Of a stretch of 64,000 bases of DNA, positions 17,374-25,690 are shown piece after piece (the first letter of the stretch is position 1; each line of letters starts with the position of its first letter). Position numbers and translations under genes: made by a program. Source of the stretch: Celeribacter litoreus. GTDB taxonomy: Bacteria > Pseudomonadota > Alphaproteobacteria > Rhodobacterales > Rhodobacteraceae. The notes below the pieces were generated by a model, which saw nothing but the letters and a program-made list of their open reading frames with translations, had not been told where the DNA came from and did no database searches. The DNA is taken from positions 1 through 64,000 of the forward strand of contig NZ_JAIUFY010000008.1 in NCBI RefSeq assembly GCF_020165855.1. Reading direction: 5' to 3'.

Positions 17374-17538
17374 GCCCGATTGAAAAATCCGCGATGATGC
17401 CCGTTTGAGCATTCGTCCCTCGCTTTCCACATTCCCGTTATGCAGGTGCAGAAAACTGATCGGGGTCACAGAATCTTATGACATTCTGTCAGAGGGTTGC
17501 ACCACACGGTTTTCCACCTCCTCCCATAAGGAAACGTC

Positions 17539-19215
17539 ATGTCCCTCCCGCTCTCTGACGTCGCGCTTACCACACTTGCTTTGTCCATTGCCGGATCGCT
17601 CGGCCTGCTCTTCGGGCGGCTGCAAATCCGAAAGGTCGGTCTCGGGATCGGCGGCGTTTTGTTCTCCGGTATCCTGATCGGTCATTTCGCCTCACTTTGG
17701 GGCGTCGAGTTCAACGCCGAAGTGATGCATTTCGTCCGTGAGCTTGGCCTCATCCTCTTCGTCTACACAATCGGGATTCAGGTCGGTCCGAGCTTCTTTG
17801 CGTCTTTCGCGAAGAGTGGTTTGGCTTTTAACCTCGCGGCGGTCGGCATCGTCCTGACAGGTGTCCTGATGACGCTTCTGATCTTTGCTGTGACAGATGT
17901 GCCGCTACCAGTGTTGGTCGGTGTGATGTCGGGCGCCGTGACAAACACGCCGGGCCTTGGAGCCGCGCAGCAGGTGCTCGGCGATGTGGGCTTCGGAGCG
18001 TCTGATGTCGCGCTCTCGGGCATGGGCTACGCGATGGCCTATCCGTTCGGCATTCTCGGCATCCTGACATCTATGTTCGTGCTCAAGGCGCTGTTCAAGG
18101 TCGTGCTGGAACGAGAGGAAGCCGCCTATGAGGCGGAGACGAAGACAGGCGCGCAGTCGTTGCCCGCGATGGATATTGAAGTCACGAACGTGAATTTTGA
18201 CGGTCGTGCGCTCTCAGAGGTGCCGAACCTGTTCGGGGAGGGGATTGTGCCCTCGCGTATGAAGACGGGCGGGGACCTCGTCGTGCCGACGCCGGACACG
18301 GTGCTCCATGTCGGGGACTGTCTCCATCTCGTTGGTCCGGCCGACCAGCTCGAAAGCATGCGTCTCGTTCTCGGGCGGGAGATTGATGTGCCGCTGACGA
18401 CGAAGGGGACGAAACTGACATGGAAGCGCCTCGTCGTGACGAAGGAGAAGGTGCTCGGGCAGAGCCTGCGTCAGCTCGCCTTTCTCGAAGCTCATGGCGT
18501 CACAATCTCGCGCATCAACCGTGCCGGTGTCGAACTGCCTGCGGGGGCGTCTTCGAGCCTCGCGTTCGGGGATATCGTGACGGTCGTCGGTGCGCCGGAT
18601 GATATCGAAACCGTCGCGCGGCAGTTGGGCAATGAACATGCGCGTCTGCAGGAGGTGCAATTCCCTGCGCTCTTTTTCGGAATCGCACTGGGTGTGATTC
18701 TGGGATCTATCCCGCTTGCGATCCCCGGTTTGCCTGCGCCGCTGAAACTTGGGTTGGCAGGTGGGCCGCTCATGGCCGCGATCCTGTTGGGGCGTCTGGG
18801 GCATTGGGGACCATTTACGTGGTATATGCCGCCGACGGCGAACCATGCGCTGCGAGAGTTCGGGATCGTGCTGTTTCTGGCCGTGGTGGGCATCGTTGCG
18901 GGAGACCGCTTTGTCGAGACCCTGATCCACGGCGACGGGCTCATCTGGATGGTCTACGGCATTCTGATCACGCTGACGCCATTGGTGATCGTCGGCGCGA
19001 TTGCGCGGATTGTTGGCAAGATTAACTACCTGAGCCTCTGCGGTATCCTCGCTGGTGCGATGACCGATCCGCCTGCGCTCGCCTTCGCCGTGTCGATGAG
19101 CAAGACAGGCGCGGCCTCTATGGCCTATGTCGCGGTCTACCCGATTGTGATGTTCCTGCGTATCCTCGCACCACAGGTCATCGTCCTCATGCTGGCGAGC
19201 GGGATTGGCGGATAA
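17539..19215 (+). CDS. YidE/YbjL-type putative transporter (AspT antiporter family) with TrkA-C domains
   Basis: 558-residue inner-membrane protein. Two blocks of five to six membrane segments (about 8-185 and 375-558) flank a cytoplasmic region with two RCK_C/TrkA-C-like domains (about 200-280 and 285-370, each ending in a GD-I/L-V pattern). This layout is that of the aspartate:alanine exchanger superfamily, whose E. coli members YidE and YbjL lack firm substrates. The conserved segment MSGAVTNTPGLGAAQQVL is present. An AAGGAAAC site precedes the ATG. The inverted repeat ACAGAAT-N8-ATTCTGT (17468-17489) in its leader could be an operator. Confidence 0.85.
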   Translation: MSLPLSDVALTTLALSIAGSLGLLFGRLQIRKVGLGIGGVLFSGILIGHFASLWGVEFNAEVMHFVRELGLILFVYTIGIQVGPSFFASFAKSGLAFNLAAVGIVLTGVLMTLLIFAVTDVPLPVLVGVMSGAVTNTPGLGAAQQVLGDVGFGASDVALSGMGYAMAYPFGILGILTSMFVLKALFKVVLEREEAAYEAETKTGAQSLPAMDIEVTNVNFDGRALSEVPNLFGEGIVPSRMKTGGDLVVPTPDTVLHVGDCLHLVGPADQLESMRLVLGREIDVPLTTKGTKLTWKRLVVTKEKVLGQSLRQLAFLEAHGVTISRINRAGVELPAGASSSLAFGDIVTVVGAPDDIETVARQLGNEHARLQEVQFPALFFGIALGVILGSIPLAIPGLPAPLKLGLAGGPLMAAILLGRLGHWGPFTWYMPPTANHALREFGIVLFLAVVGIVAGDRFVETLIHGDGLIWMVYGILITLTPLVIVGAIARIVGKINYLSLCGILAGAMTDPPALAFAVSMSKTGAASMAYVAVYPIVMFLRILAPQVIVLMLASGIGG

Positions 19216-19216
19216 A

Positions 19217-19245
19217 GAAAACCCCCGACTTTGGAAGGTCGGGGG
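19217..19245 (-). terminator. Terminator between the transporter and infC
   Basis: CCCCCGAC (19222-19229) pairs with GTCGGGGG (19238-19245). On the minus strand it is followed by TTTTCTTT, so it mainly ends infC; it may also slow plus-strand transcription. Confidence 0.75.
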
Positions 19246-19272
19246 CAATTATCTCTAAATAAGGCGAATTTC

Positions 19273-19824
19273 TTAGCCTTTGGCTGGAAGCGGCCCGATC
19301 ATCATGACCATCTGGCGGCCTTCCATCTTCGGCATGTTCTCGACCTTGCCGATTTCCTTGATGTCTTCAGCCACACGTTGCAGCAGGTCACGACCGAGAT
19401 CCTGGTGTGCCATCTCACGGCCACGGAAGCGCAGGGTGACTTTCACCTTGTCGCCCTTTTCAAGGAACTTGAAGACGTTGCGCATCTTGACTTCGTAGTC
19501 GTGCGTATCGGTGCCAGGACGGAATTTGACTTCCTTGATCTCGATGATCTTCTGCTTCTTACGCGCCTCAGACTCCCGCTTTTGCTGTTCATATTTGAAC
19601 TTGCCGTAGTCCATGATTTTGCAAACGGGCGGCGTCGCGTTCGGAGAAATCTCGACGAGATCGAGGCCGGCCTCTGCTGCCATGTCCATGGCTTTTGCGG
19701 GGTGAACCACCCCTACGTTTTCACCCTCTGCGCCGATCAGGCGGATTTCCGGTGCGCGGATGCGTTCGTTGATACGCGGTCCGGTGTCACGGGTCGGCGG
19801 GGCATTATGCGGTCTGCGGGCTAT
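19273..19824 (-). CDS. infC: Translation initiation factor IF-3
   Basis: Binds the 30S subunit, prevents subunit joining and proofreads the initiator codon. The first ATG-like codon would give a truncated 145-residue protein. The conserved N-terminal domain ([20 protein letters not shown]) continues upstream to an ATA codon at 19822-19824, preceded by AGGAG at suitable distance, giving 183 residues beginning [13 protein letters not shown], the normal size. Rare starts (ATT, ATA) are typical of infC and underlie autoregulation, because IF-3 discriminates against its own start codon. The usual neighbours rpmI and rplT are absent here. Confidence 0.93.
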   Translation of the reverse strand: MARRPHNAPPTRDTGPRINERIRAPEIRLIGAEGENVGVVHPAKAMDMAAEAGLDLVEISPNATPPVCKIMDYGKFKYEQQKRESEARKKQKIIEIKEVKFRPGTDTHDYEVKMRNVFKFLEKGDKVKVTLRFRGREMAHQDLGRDLLQRVAEDIKEIGKVENMPKMEGRQMVMMIGPLPAKG

Positions 19825-20019
19825 GGGAAGCTCCTGTCTGTGGTTATAAATTAGGTTGCGGAAAAATAGTGCTTAATGCGCTGTCTTTCAAGACGCTTTC
19901 GGCGACTTCTTGCGCGGGGGGAAATACCTCTGTGGCATCCCCTTTAAACGGCAATCGGGCTGCTCCATATGACGCTGTGTTCTGGGCGATTGCCCAGTTT
20001 CAATAGGAAGGACCAACCA

Positions 20020-20769
20020 ATGACCACCCGACTTTTGACCGGCGCACTTTTGACCGGGCTCGCGTTCACGCTTGCAGCCTGTAAGGAAGAGGAGAAAACC
20101 GCCGAGGAGACTTCGGCGCCATCCGTTATCGAGCAAGCCTCCGAGGCAACGACCGACGCTGCGGCAGCGGTTTCTGATGCTGTGAGCGACGCGGCCGAGG
20201 CCGTTTCTGAGACCGCGACCGACGCAGCAGAGGCCGCTGAACAGGCTGCGGCGGACGCTGCAGAGGCTGCGTCCGAGGCGATTGAAGACGCAACTGATGC
20301 CGCTATGGCGGCTGGTGAAGGCGCCGCAGAGGCTGCGTCTGAGGCGGCAGATGCGGCTGTGGACGCTGCGGTAGAGGCCGTGGAAGCCGCCGGCGAGGCG
20401 GCTGAAGACGTCGTGGATGCAGCAGGCGATACCGCGACGGCTGCCGAGGAAGAAGCTGTGCAAACCGCAGAAGATGCGGCAGAGATGGCAACTGAAGCTG
20501 CCGCAGATGCCGTCGACGCTGCAGCGGATGCCGCAAGCACTGTGGAAGAGACCATGACCGAAGAGACCGCGCCGCTTGATCGCGCCGCGATCGCCGAGGC
20601 GTTGACGGTCGAAAACTTCGATTTTGATCAGGCTGTGGAGGCGATCAATGCGTCCAATTTGTCTGAGGACGTGAAGGAAACGCTGATCAGCGGGCTGGAC
20701 AAGGCGAAAGACACGCCGCAGCTGCTCGAAGCAATTCTGGAGCGCGCACGCGACCGTATGGGGCTCTGA
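20020..20769 (+). CDS. Ala-rich repetitive lipoprotein
   Basis: 249 residues. Signal peptide MTTRLLTGALLTGLAFTLAAC with lipobox LAAC gives lipidation at C21. Residues 45-180 are a low-complexity array of 11-residue-like units such as EAASEAIEDATDAAMAAGE and DAAEAVSETATDAAEAAEQ, rich in Ala, Glu, Asp and lacking Arg/Lys, expected to form a long acidic helix or coiled coil. The last 60 residues (PLDRAAIAEALTVENFDFDQ onward) form a separate, ordinary-looking domain. An AGGAAGGACC site precedes the ATG. A surface or periplasm-spanning spacer role is plausible; no named family is recognised. Confidence 0.8.
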   Translation: MTTRLLTGALLTGLAFTLAACKEEEKTAEETSAPSVIEQASEATTDAAAAVSDAVSDAAEAVSETATDAAEAAEQAAADAAEAASEAIEDATDAAMAAGEGAAEAASEAADAAVDAAVEAVEAAGEAAEDVVDAAGDTATAAEEEAVQTAEDAAEMATEAAADAVDAAADAASTVEETMTEETAPLDRAAIAEALTVENFDFDQAVEAINASNLSEDVKETLISGLDKAKDTPQLLEAILERARDRMGL

Positions 20770-20800
20770 GGTCCTGATCGCCTCACGCGAACAAAAGAAA

Positions 20801-20829
20801 ACCCCGCCGAAAATTCGGCGGGGTTTTTT
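20801..20829 (+). terminator. Rho-independent terminator of the lipoprotein gene
   Basis: CCCCGCCGAA-AA-TTCGGCGGGG followed by six T residues, 30 bases after the stop codon. The complementary A-rich flank may allow it to end the convergent fpr transcript too. Confidence 0.9.
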
Positions 20830-20851
20830 GTAATCCGGGGGGGATGACCGA

Positions 20852-21718
20852 TCAGTCTACGAAGGCTTTCTCGACCACGTATTCCTTCGGCTCGGAGTTC
20901 GCGCCTTCGCGCAGGCCGAAACCGTCGAGGATTTTCATGATGTCCTTGTTGAACGCGAGGTTGCCGCAAACCATGCCACGGTCAGTTTCAGGGTTCATCG
21001 GGGCGATGCAGAGGTCCTCGAACACCTTGCCGGAGCTCAGGTTGTCGGTGACGCGGCCCATGTGGTGGAATTCCTCACGGGTCGTGGTCGGGTAGTAGCG
21101 CAGCTTGCCCTGCTCGATCTCGGAGAGGATTTCATCGGACTTGATGTGCTCCACCAGCTGGCGACCATACTCAAGCTCGGACACTTCGCGGCAGGTGTGC
21201 ATCAGGATGACTTCGTCGAATTTCTCGAAGACTTCCGGTTCGCGCATCAGGGACGCAAACGGTGCGATGCCGGTGCCGGTGGCGAAGAACCACAGACGCT
21301 TGCCCGGAAGCAGCGCGTCAACGACGAGCGTACCGACCGGTTTGGGACGCAGGATGATCTCGTCACCCGGCTGGATGTGCTGAAGACGCGAGGTCAGTGG
21401 GCCGTCCTGCACTTTGATCGAGTAGAACTCGAGGTGCTCTTCCCACGACGGCGACGCAATGGAGTATGCGCGCAAAAGCGGTTTTTGCTTGCCCGTCTTC
21501 GGGTTCACATCACCCATGAGGCCGATCATGACGAATTCGCCGGAGCGGAAACGCAAGGATTGCGGGCGCTCTACCTTGAAGGAGAACAGGCGGTCATTCC
21601 AGTGTTTCACCTCGAGCACCTTGGCGGCGTCGGGCAGGGTGGGGACGGTTTTTGGTTTTGCTTCGGTCACGTGCATCACTTGGGGGCTCTGATCGGTCAT
21701 CTCGGTGTCTCGCGCCAT
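20852..21718 (-). CDS. fpr: Ferredoxin--NADP+ reductase
   Basis: FAD enzyme of 288 residues that moves electrons between NADPH and ferredoxin/flavodoxin; ferredoxin in turn feeds the sulfite reductase encoded upstream. The FAD motif RAYSIASP (about 83-90) and NADP-binding GTGIAPFASLMREPE are clear, as is the C-terminal EYVVEKAFVD typical of bacterial Fpr. The first 17 residues may not be translated: the ATG at 21718 lacks a ribosome site, and a second in-frame ATG lies at 21700. A near-perfect FnrL box sits 26 bases upstream. Confidence 0.93.
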   Translation of the reverse strand: MARDTEMTDQSPQVMHVTEAKPKTVPTLPDAAKVLEVKHWNDRLFSFKVERPQSLRFRSGEFVMIGLMGDVNPKTGKQKPLLRAYSIASPSWEEHLEFYSIKVQDGPLTSRLQHIQPGDEIILRPKPVGTLVVDALLPGKRLWFFATGTGIAPFASLMREPEVFEKFDEVILMHTCREVSELEYGRQLVEHIKSDEILSEIEQGKLRYYPTTTREEFHHMGRVTDNLSSGKVFEDLCIAPMNPETDRGMVCGNLAFNKDIMKILDGFGLREGANSEPKEYVVEKAFVD

Positions 21719-21743
21719 TTAAAAGAGTATTTCGCATGTGCCT

Positions 21744-21757
21744 TTGATCTAAATCAG
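21744..21757. promoter_or_regulatory. Near-perfect FnrL box upstream of fpr
   Basis: TTGATCTAAATCAG differs from TTGAT-N4-ATCAA at the last base only. It lies 26 bases from the annotated fpr start, close enough to block or replace the promoter, so repression as well as activation is possible. Confidence 0.55.
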
Positions 21758-21853
21758 AGGCTATTCAAGATACAGGCGCGGAGTTCGCGCCCTTTGTGGC
21801 CTTCTGACACCTGTTTCGCAAGCGCCATCTCTGCAAACGGGGGCAGACGCCTT

Positions 21854-22228
21854 TTAGCGGGCCTGCCGCAGTCGGGTCTGGTAGTCGTGCGCACGCCAGT
21901 CCGCACGGGCGAGCCATTGGGCCTCCGGCTGACGTTCTGCGAGGTCTTTGGAGACCTCAACCTCGTCAAAACCGGACCGGCGGGCCATCGCGTATTGATC
22001 GGCGATCACATGGCCGGTCGCACGCAGGCGGCCCTGAAAGCCGTTGGTGCGGAGCAGACGGCCGAGGGTGAACCCGCGCCCATCTGCGAAGGACGGAAAT
22101 TCCACACGGATCGCAGGGGCATTCACGAACTCGGACAGGGTTGCCGGATCGGTGTCAGAGGCCAGAGTGACCCACTCAGCGTGATAATCCTCGGAGACAA
22201 AGCCCTCATCGCGGATAATTACGGTCAT
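21854..22228 (-). CDS. DUF934 protein of the sulfur-assimilation cluster
   Basis: 124 residues, starting MTVIIRDEGFVSEDYHAEWV. The start overlaps the cysH stop codon by four bases (ATGA), so the two are translationally coupled. DUF934 proteins regularly accompany assimilatory sulfite reductase and APS reductase in alpha- and betaproteobacteria, but their function is unsettled. Motifs VEFPSFADGRGFTLGRLLR and GHVIADQYAMARRSGFDEVEV are the family core. No export signal. Confidence 0.88.
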   Translation of the reverse strand: MTVIIRDEGFVSEDYHAEWVTLASDTDPATLSEFVNAPAIRVEFPSFADGRGFTLGRLLRTNGFQGRLRATGHVIADQYAMARRSGFDEVEVSKDLAERQPEAQWLARADWRAHDYQTRLRQAR

Positions 22229-22989
22229 TTTGCTTCTCCTGTGATCGGTCCACGAACGAACTTGCCGTTCACAAAGTGGATGCCGCATTCTGTTTTTTCT
22301 TCACCGCGCCAGCGGCCCGCACGCGGGTCTTCCCCGTCTTTCACTTTCGACGTGCAGGGTGCACAGCCGATAGACGGATAGCCCTGTGCCACGAGCGGGT
22401 GGCGGGGCAGGCGGTTGTTCAGCATGTAGTCCTGAAGGTCGCTGGGTGCCCAATGCGCCAGAGGATTGATCTTGATCCGGCTGTCATCTTCGTTCTCGAA
22501 GAAATCGAGGGTGGCCCGCGTCGCGCCCTGAAAGCGTTTGCGACCCGTGATCCACGCATCAAAGTTTCCGAGCGCTTGTTGCAGCGGCACGGTTTTGCGC
22601 AGCTCGCAGCAGGCATCCTTGTCGCTCTGATGGAGCAACCCGTCAGGATCATGCGCCGCGAGTGTCGCCGGACGCGGGCGGATCCGGCGCACATCGCGCA
22701 GGTCCAAACGATCGATCAGCGTGAGCTGATAGTCGATCGTTTCCTGAAAGAGCATCTCCGTGTCGATGAAGATCACCGGCGTGTCCGGCTTCATCACCGA
22801 AATCATGTGGAGCAGGACGACAGATTCTGCGCCAAAGGACGACACGAGCGCAATCCGCCCCAACTCACGCTCACGGAGCGCGAGTTCGAGGACAGATGTC
22901 GCTGAGTGATGCTTGTAGCGCGCGTTGAGCCTTGCGACCCTGTCCGACACGGTGCCGAACTCGTCGCTGAGCGCGAGACTATGCTGCAT
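22225..22989 (-). CDS. cysH: Assimilatory adenylylsulfate (APS) reductase
   Basis: Reduces activated sulfate to sulfite in cysteine synthesis. From the chosen ATG (MQHSLALSDEF) it has 254 residues; earlier in-frame starts would add only arginine-rich sequence. The nucleotide loop is SSFGAES (50-56). Cysteines C127, C128, C209 and C212 (DACCELRK and GCAPCT) form the CC...CxxC signature of the 4Fe-4S APS-using enzyme, not the cluster-free PAPS reductase. The catalytic cysteine is C235 in KTECGIH. It overlaps the sulfite reductase gene by eleven bases and DUF934 by four. Confidence 0.94.
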   Translation of the reverse strand: MQHSLALSDEFGTVSDRVARLNARYKHHSATSVLELALRERELGRIALVSSFGAESVVLLHMISVMKPDTPVIFIDTEMLFQETIDYQLTLIDRLDLRDVRRIRPRPATLAAHDPDGLLHQSDKDACCELRKTVPLQQALGNFDAWITGRKRFQGATRATLDFFENEDDSRIKINPLAHWAPSDLQDYMLNNRLPRHPLVAQGYPSIGCAPCTSKVKDGEDPRAGRWRGEEKTECGIHFVNGKFVRGPITGEAK

Positions 22990-24664
22990 TCGCTTTTTCC
23001 TTCGGGGCCGTCTCTTCTTTGGCCGGATAGAGCGCAGCCTTGAACGGAGCCATGCCAAGGCGGCGGTAGGCTTCGAGGAAGGTTTCGTCCTCATTCAGGC
23101 GCAGGGCCAGATAGGTCTCTACGATGCGCTCGATGGCCGGCACGATTTCGTCGTAGGCAAAGCCCGGTCCGGTGCGGTCGCCGATCACCATGGTCTCGGT
23201 GGCGTCGCCGCCGAGGGTGATCTGGTAGTTTTCGACGCCTGCACGGTCAAGACCGAGAATGCCGATGTGGCCGACGTGGTGGTGACCACAGGCGTTGATG
23301 CAGCCGGAGATCTTTATCTTGAGCTCACCAATGTCGTGCTCGATGCCAAGCTCTTCAACGCGGGTCGCGATGCCTTGAGCAACCGGAATGGAGCGGGCCG
23401 TCGCCAGCGCGCAATAGTCCATGCCGGGGCAGGCGATGATGTCCGAGGCGAGGCCGACGTTCGCGGTCGCGAGGCCCGTTGCCTTGAGGATCGCGTGAAT
23501 GCGCGGCAGGTCAGATTTGTGGACATGCGGCAGGATCACGTTCTGCTCGTGGCTGATGCGCAGCTCGTCATGACCGAAGTCGCGGGCCAGACCGGCCAGC
23601 GTGCGCATCTGATCGGCAGACGCATCGCCCGGCGTGTCGCCCGGCTTCTTGATGGAGATCGTCGCGATGGCATAGCCGGTCGCCTTGTGCGCGGACAGGT
23701 TGGTGTCTGCCCAGGAACGGAATACCGGATCTGTCTCATAGGCTCGGTCGAATTCATCGGTCGGCGCATTGCGGAATGCCGGCGGCGCGAAATGCGTTTC
23801 GATTTCGGAGAGCATCTCACGGTCGATGCCGCCAAAAGCCGGTTTGATCTGGGCAAAGCGCTCTTCGACGCGGGCGCGAATGTCGTCGATGCCATGCTCG
23901 TGCACGGTGATCTTGATGCGGGCCTTGTATTTGTTATCGCGACGGCCGAGCAGGTTCCACACAGACACCGTGGCTTCGAGGTAAGGCAGAAGGTCCTCGA
24001 ACGCGACCCACTCTTTGAGCACCTTGCCAACCATCGGCGTGCGGCCAAGTCCGCCACCGACGATGATCTGTGCGCCAAGCTCGCCGTCCTGCTCACGCAG
24101 GTAGATGCCAACGTCGTGGGCTTTGATCACAGCGCGGTCAGCGGTTGCGCCGGACACAGCGACTTTGAACTTACGCGGCAGGAACTGGAATTCCGGGTGA
24201 TCGGTGGACCACTGGCGGATCAGCTCGGCCACCGGACGCGGGTCGGCAACTTCATCGGCAGCAGCACCGGCGAAATGGTCCGCGGTCACGTTACGGATCG
24301 TGTTGCCGGAGGTCTGGATCGCGTGCATTTCCACATCGGCCAGCTTTTCGAGAATAGCAGGCACATCCGGCAGCTTCGGCCAGTTGTACTGAATGTTCTG
24401 ACGTGTCGTGAAGTGGCCGTAGCCACGGTCATAGGTCTCGGCGATGTAGGCGAGTTGATCCATCTGACGCGAATTGAGCGTCCCGTACGGGATCGCGACG
24501 CGGAGCATGTAGGCGTGCAGCTGCAGGTACAGACCATTCATCAGACGCAGCGGACGGAATTCATCCTCGGTGAGGCTACCGTCGATGCGGCGGGCGACCT
24601 GACCGGAGAATTGCGCAACGCGCTCGCGGACGAAAGCTTCGTCGAAGTCGTTATACTTATACAT
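22979..24664 (-). CDS. Ferredoxin-dependent sulfite (nitrite/sulfite) reductase haemoprotein
   Basis: Siroheme/4Fe-4S enzyme of 561 residues that makes the six-electron reduction of sulfite to sulfide. The cluster/siroheme ligands appear as ACPGMDYCALA and SGCINACGHHH. Two ferredoxin-like half domains precede each siroheme domain. The start (MYKYNDFDEAF) lies inside the end of the DUF2849 gene. Its place next to cysH, and the fpr gene behind it, argue for sulfite rather than nitrite as substrate and ferredoxin as donor; cysI or nirA-like names are both used for this type. Confidence 0.9.
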   Translation of the reverse strand: MYKYNDFDEAFVRERVAQFSGQVARRIDGSLTEDEFRPLRLMNGLYLQLHAYMLRVAIPYGTLNSRQMDQLAYIAETYDRGYGHFTTRQNIQYNWPKLPDVPAILEKLADVEMHAIQTSGNTIRNVTADHFAGAAADEVADPRPVAELIRQWSTDHPEFQFLPRKFKVAVSGATADRAVIKAHDVGIYLREQDGELGAQIIVGGGLGRTPMVGKVLKEWVAFEDLLPYLEATVSVWNLLGRRDNKYKARIKITVHEHGIDDIRARVEERFAQIKPAFGGIDREMLSEIETHFAPPAFRNAPTDEFDRAYETDPVFRSWADTNLSAHKATGYAIATISIKKPGDTPGDASADQMRTLAGLARDFGHDELRISHEQNVILPHVHKSDLPRIHAILKATGLATANVGLASDIIACPGMDYCALATARSIPVAQGIATRVEELGIEHDIGELKIKISGCINACGHHHVGHIGILGLDRAGVENYQITLGGDATETMVIGDRTGPGFAYDEIVPAIERIVETYLALRLNEDETFLEAYRRLGMAPFKAALYPAKEETAPKEKANAA

Positions 24665-24974
24665 TGGCGGCGACTCCGTTGGTGGTTTCCTGTTTGCCGT
24701 GGAAATAGTTGGACGGGCCCGTGCGACGGAACTCTTCGCGGAAGTGCGTCGGTTCCGGACCATGCTCGCCGAGTTTCACGTCGGTGAGGTATGCGCCCAC
24801 TACCATGCCGTCTTTGGACGCGGTCGCGAGAGCGGCCTCGGCGGCGTCCTGTTCCGTGAACGCGCGGGCTGCGCGCAGGTCGCGCACCCACTGTCCATCA
24901 TGGGACAAATAGATGACATCGCCTTCGAGCAGGGCGTTTGCAGTGATGGCTTTGGGCGTGAATGGGCGCGGCAT
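24657..24974 (-). CDS. DUF2849 protein preceding sulfite reductase
   Basis: 105 residues from ATG 24972-24974 (MPRPFTPKAITANALLEGDV), with GGAAAAAG upstream. Its 3' end overlaps the reductase gene by eight bases. DUF2849 proteins are almost always found in this position in Rhodobacteraceae and relatives; the function is unknown. The siroheme-synthase gene cysG, which often heads this operon, is not here. Confidence 0.85.
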   Translation of the reverse strand: MPRPFTPKAITANALLEGDVIYLSHDGQWVRDLRAARAFTEQDAAEAALATASKDGMVVGAYLTDVKLGEHGPEPTHFREEFRRTGPSNYFHGKQETTNGVAANV

Positions 24975-25116
24975 AGCTTTTTCCAACTTGCGATTTCTTG
25001 CGCTTAATTTAGAACATTATCCCAAGTTCGGGCTATGGGGTCGGACAAATAAGGATGATTGTTCCTCTCTGATGAGGGCGTCAGACCGGAATTCTGCAAA
25101 TGCGAGGAAAAGCGAA
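24975..25116. promoter_or_regulatory. Divergent promoter region of the sulfur cluster and AsnC-type regulator
   Basis: 142 bases between two divergent starts, relatively AT-rich near 25005-25020 (TTAATTTAGAACATTATCCC). No assured operator is visible; divergent placement suggests that the Lrp/AsnC protein acts here. Confidence 0.4.
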
Positions 25117-25578
25117 ATGGCATACCAGATCGACGCAATGGATCGGAAAATCCTGAGCGAGCTTCAGGCCGATGCGAGCCAGTCTCTGGACGAAATCGCC
25201 CGTAAAGTCGGTTCTTCCAAGACGCCTGTCTGGAATCGCATTCGTAAAATGCGGGAGACCGGCGTGATCGGCCAGCAGACCGTGATCCTCGATCCGGAAA
25301 GCCTCGGGCTTGAGGCCTGTTTCTTTGTCCTCGTGCGGACGAATGCCCATGAGGCAGGGTGGCAGGAGAAGTTCCTCCAAGTGCTACAACGACGCCCCGA
25401 AGTCTTGGAGGCACACCGCCTCGCGGGGGAGATCGATTACATCCTCAAAGTGCGCGTGAAGAACGCGAAGGCCTACGACGAGTTCTATCAGGCGCTCATC
25501 GGGGAAGTGTCGATCTACAACGTCACCGCGCTGCTTTCGATGGAAGAGATCAAGTCGACAACGGAATTGCCGCTCTGA
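25117..25578 (+). CDS. Lrp/AsnC-family transcriptional regulator
   Basis: 153 residues. An N-terminal helix-turn-helix (DRKILSELQADASQSLDEIARKVG, KTPVWNRIRKMRETGVI) is followed by the RAM ligand-binding fold (FVLVRTNAHE, VLEAHRLAGEIDYILKVRV). GAGGAAAAGCG precedes the ATG. Such proteins form octamers that respond to amino acids. Divergent orientation to the sulfur cluster suggests control of cysteine synthesis, as for the CysB-independent regulators of many alphaproteobacteria (inference). Confidence 0.88.
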   Translation: MAYQIDAMDRKILSELQADASQSLDEIARKVGSSKTPVWNRIRKMRETGVIGQQTVILDPESLGLEACFFVLVRTNAHEAGWQEKFLQVLQRRPEVLEAHRLAGEIDYILKVRVKNAKAYDEFYQALIGEVSIYNVTALLSMEEIKSTTELPL

Positions 25579-25590
25579 AGGCAAACGTCG

Positions 25591-25668
25591 TCTTTTTCGT
25601 GATTTAAATACTCAAACGGTGCGCGGTTTGAAACCTGCGCACCGAGTGTATTTGTATATGAGTATTTG
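25591..25668. repeat. Hairpin-rich dispersed element between convergent genes
   Basis: AAATACTC (25606-25613) and GAGTATTT (25660-25667) form an outer inverted repeat enclosing an inner hairpin, CGGTGCGC...GCGCACCG (25617-25644, one bulge). The left flank TCTTTTTCGTGATTTAAATACTC recurs with two changes at 53781-53803. It probably serves as a shared terminator for the AsnC-type gene and trpE. Confidence 0.5.
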
Positions 25669-25690
25669 GGCCAAGAAGAAGACGGGGCCC

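Noticed and set aside
17173-17469. Minus-strand 98-codon frame in the spacer before the YidE-type gene
   Set aside because: The product is Arg/Lys-rich low-complexity sequence (KKKRRRRRN) and it reads through the perfect terminator hairpin; no ribosome site.
22925-24787. 620-codon open frame antisense to the sulfite reductase gene
   Set aside because: The minus strand carries the siroheme and 4Fe-4S motifs; the plus frame has none and overlaps three sulfur genes.
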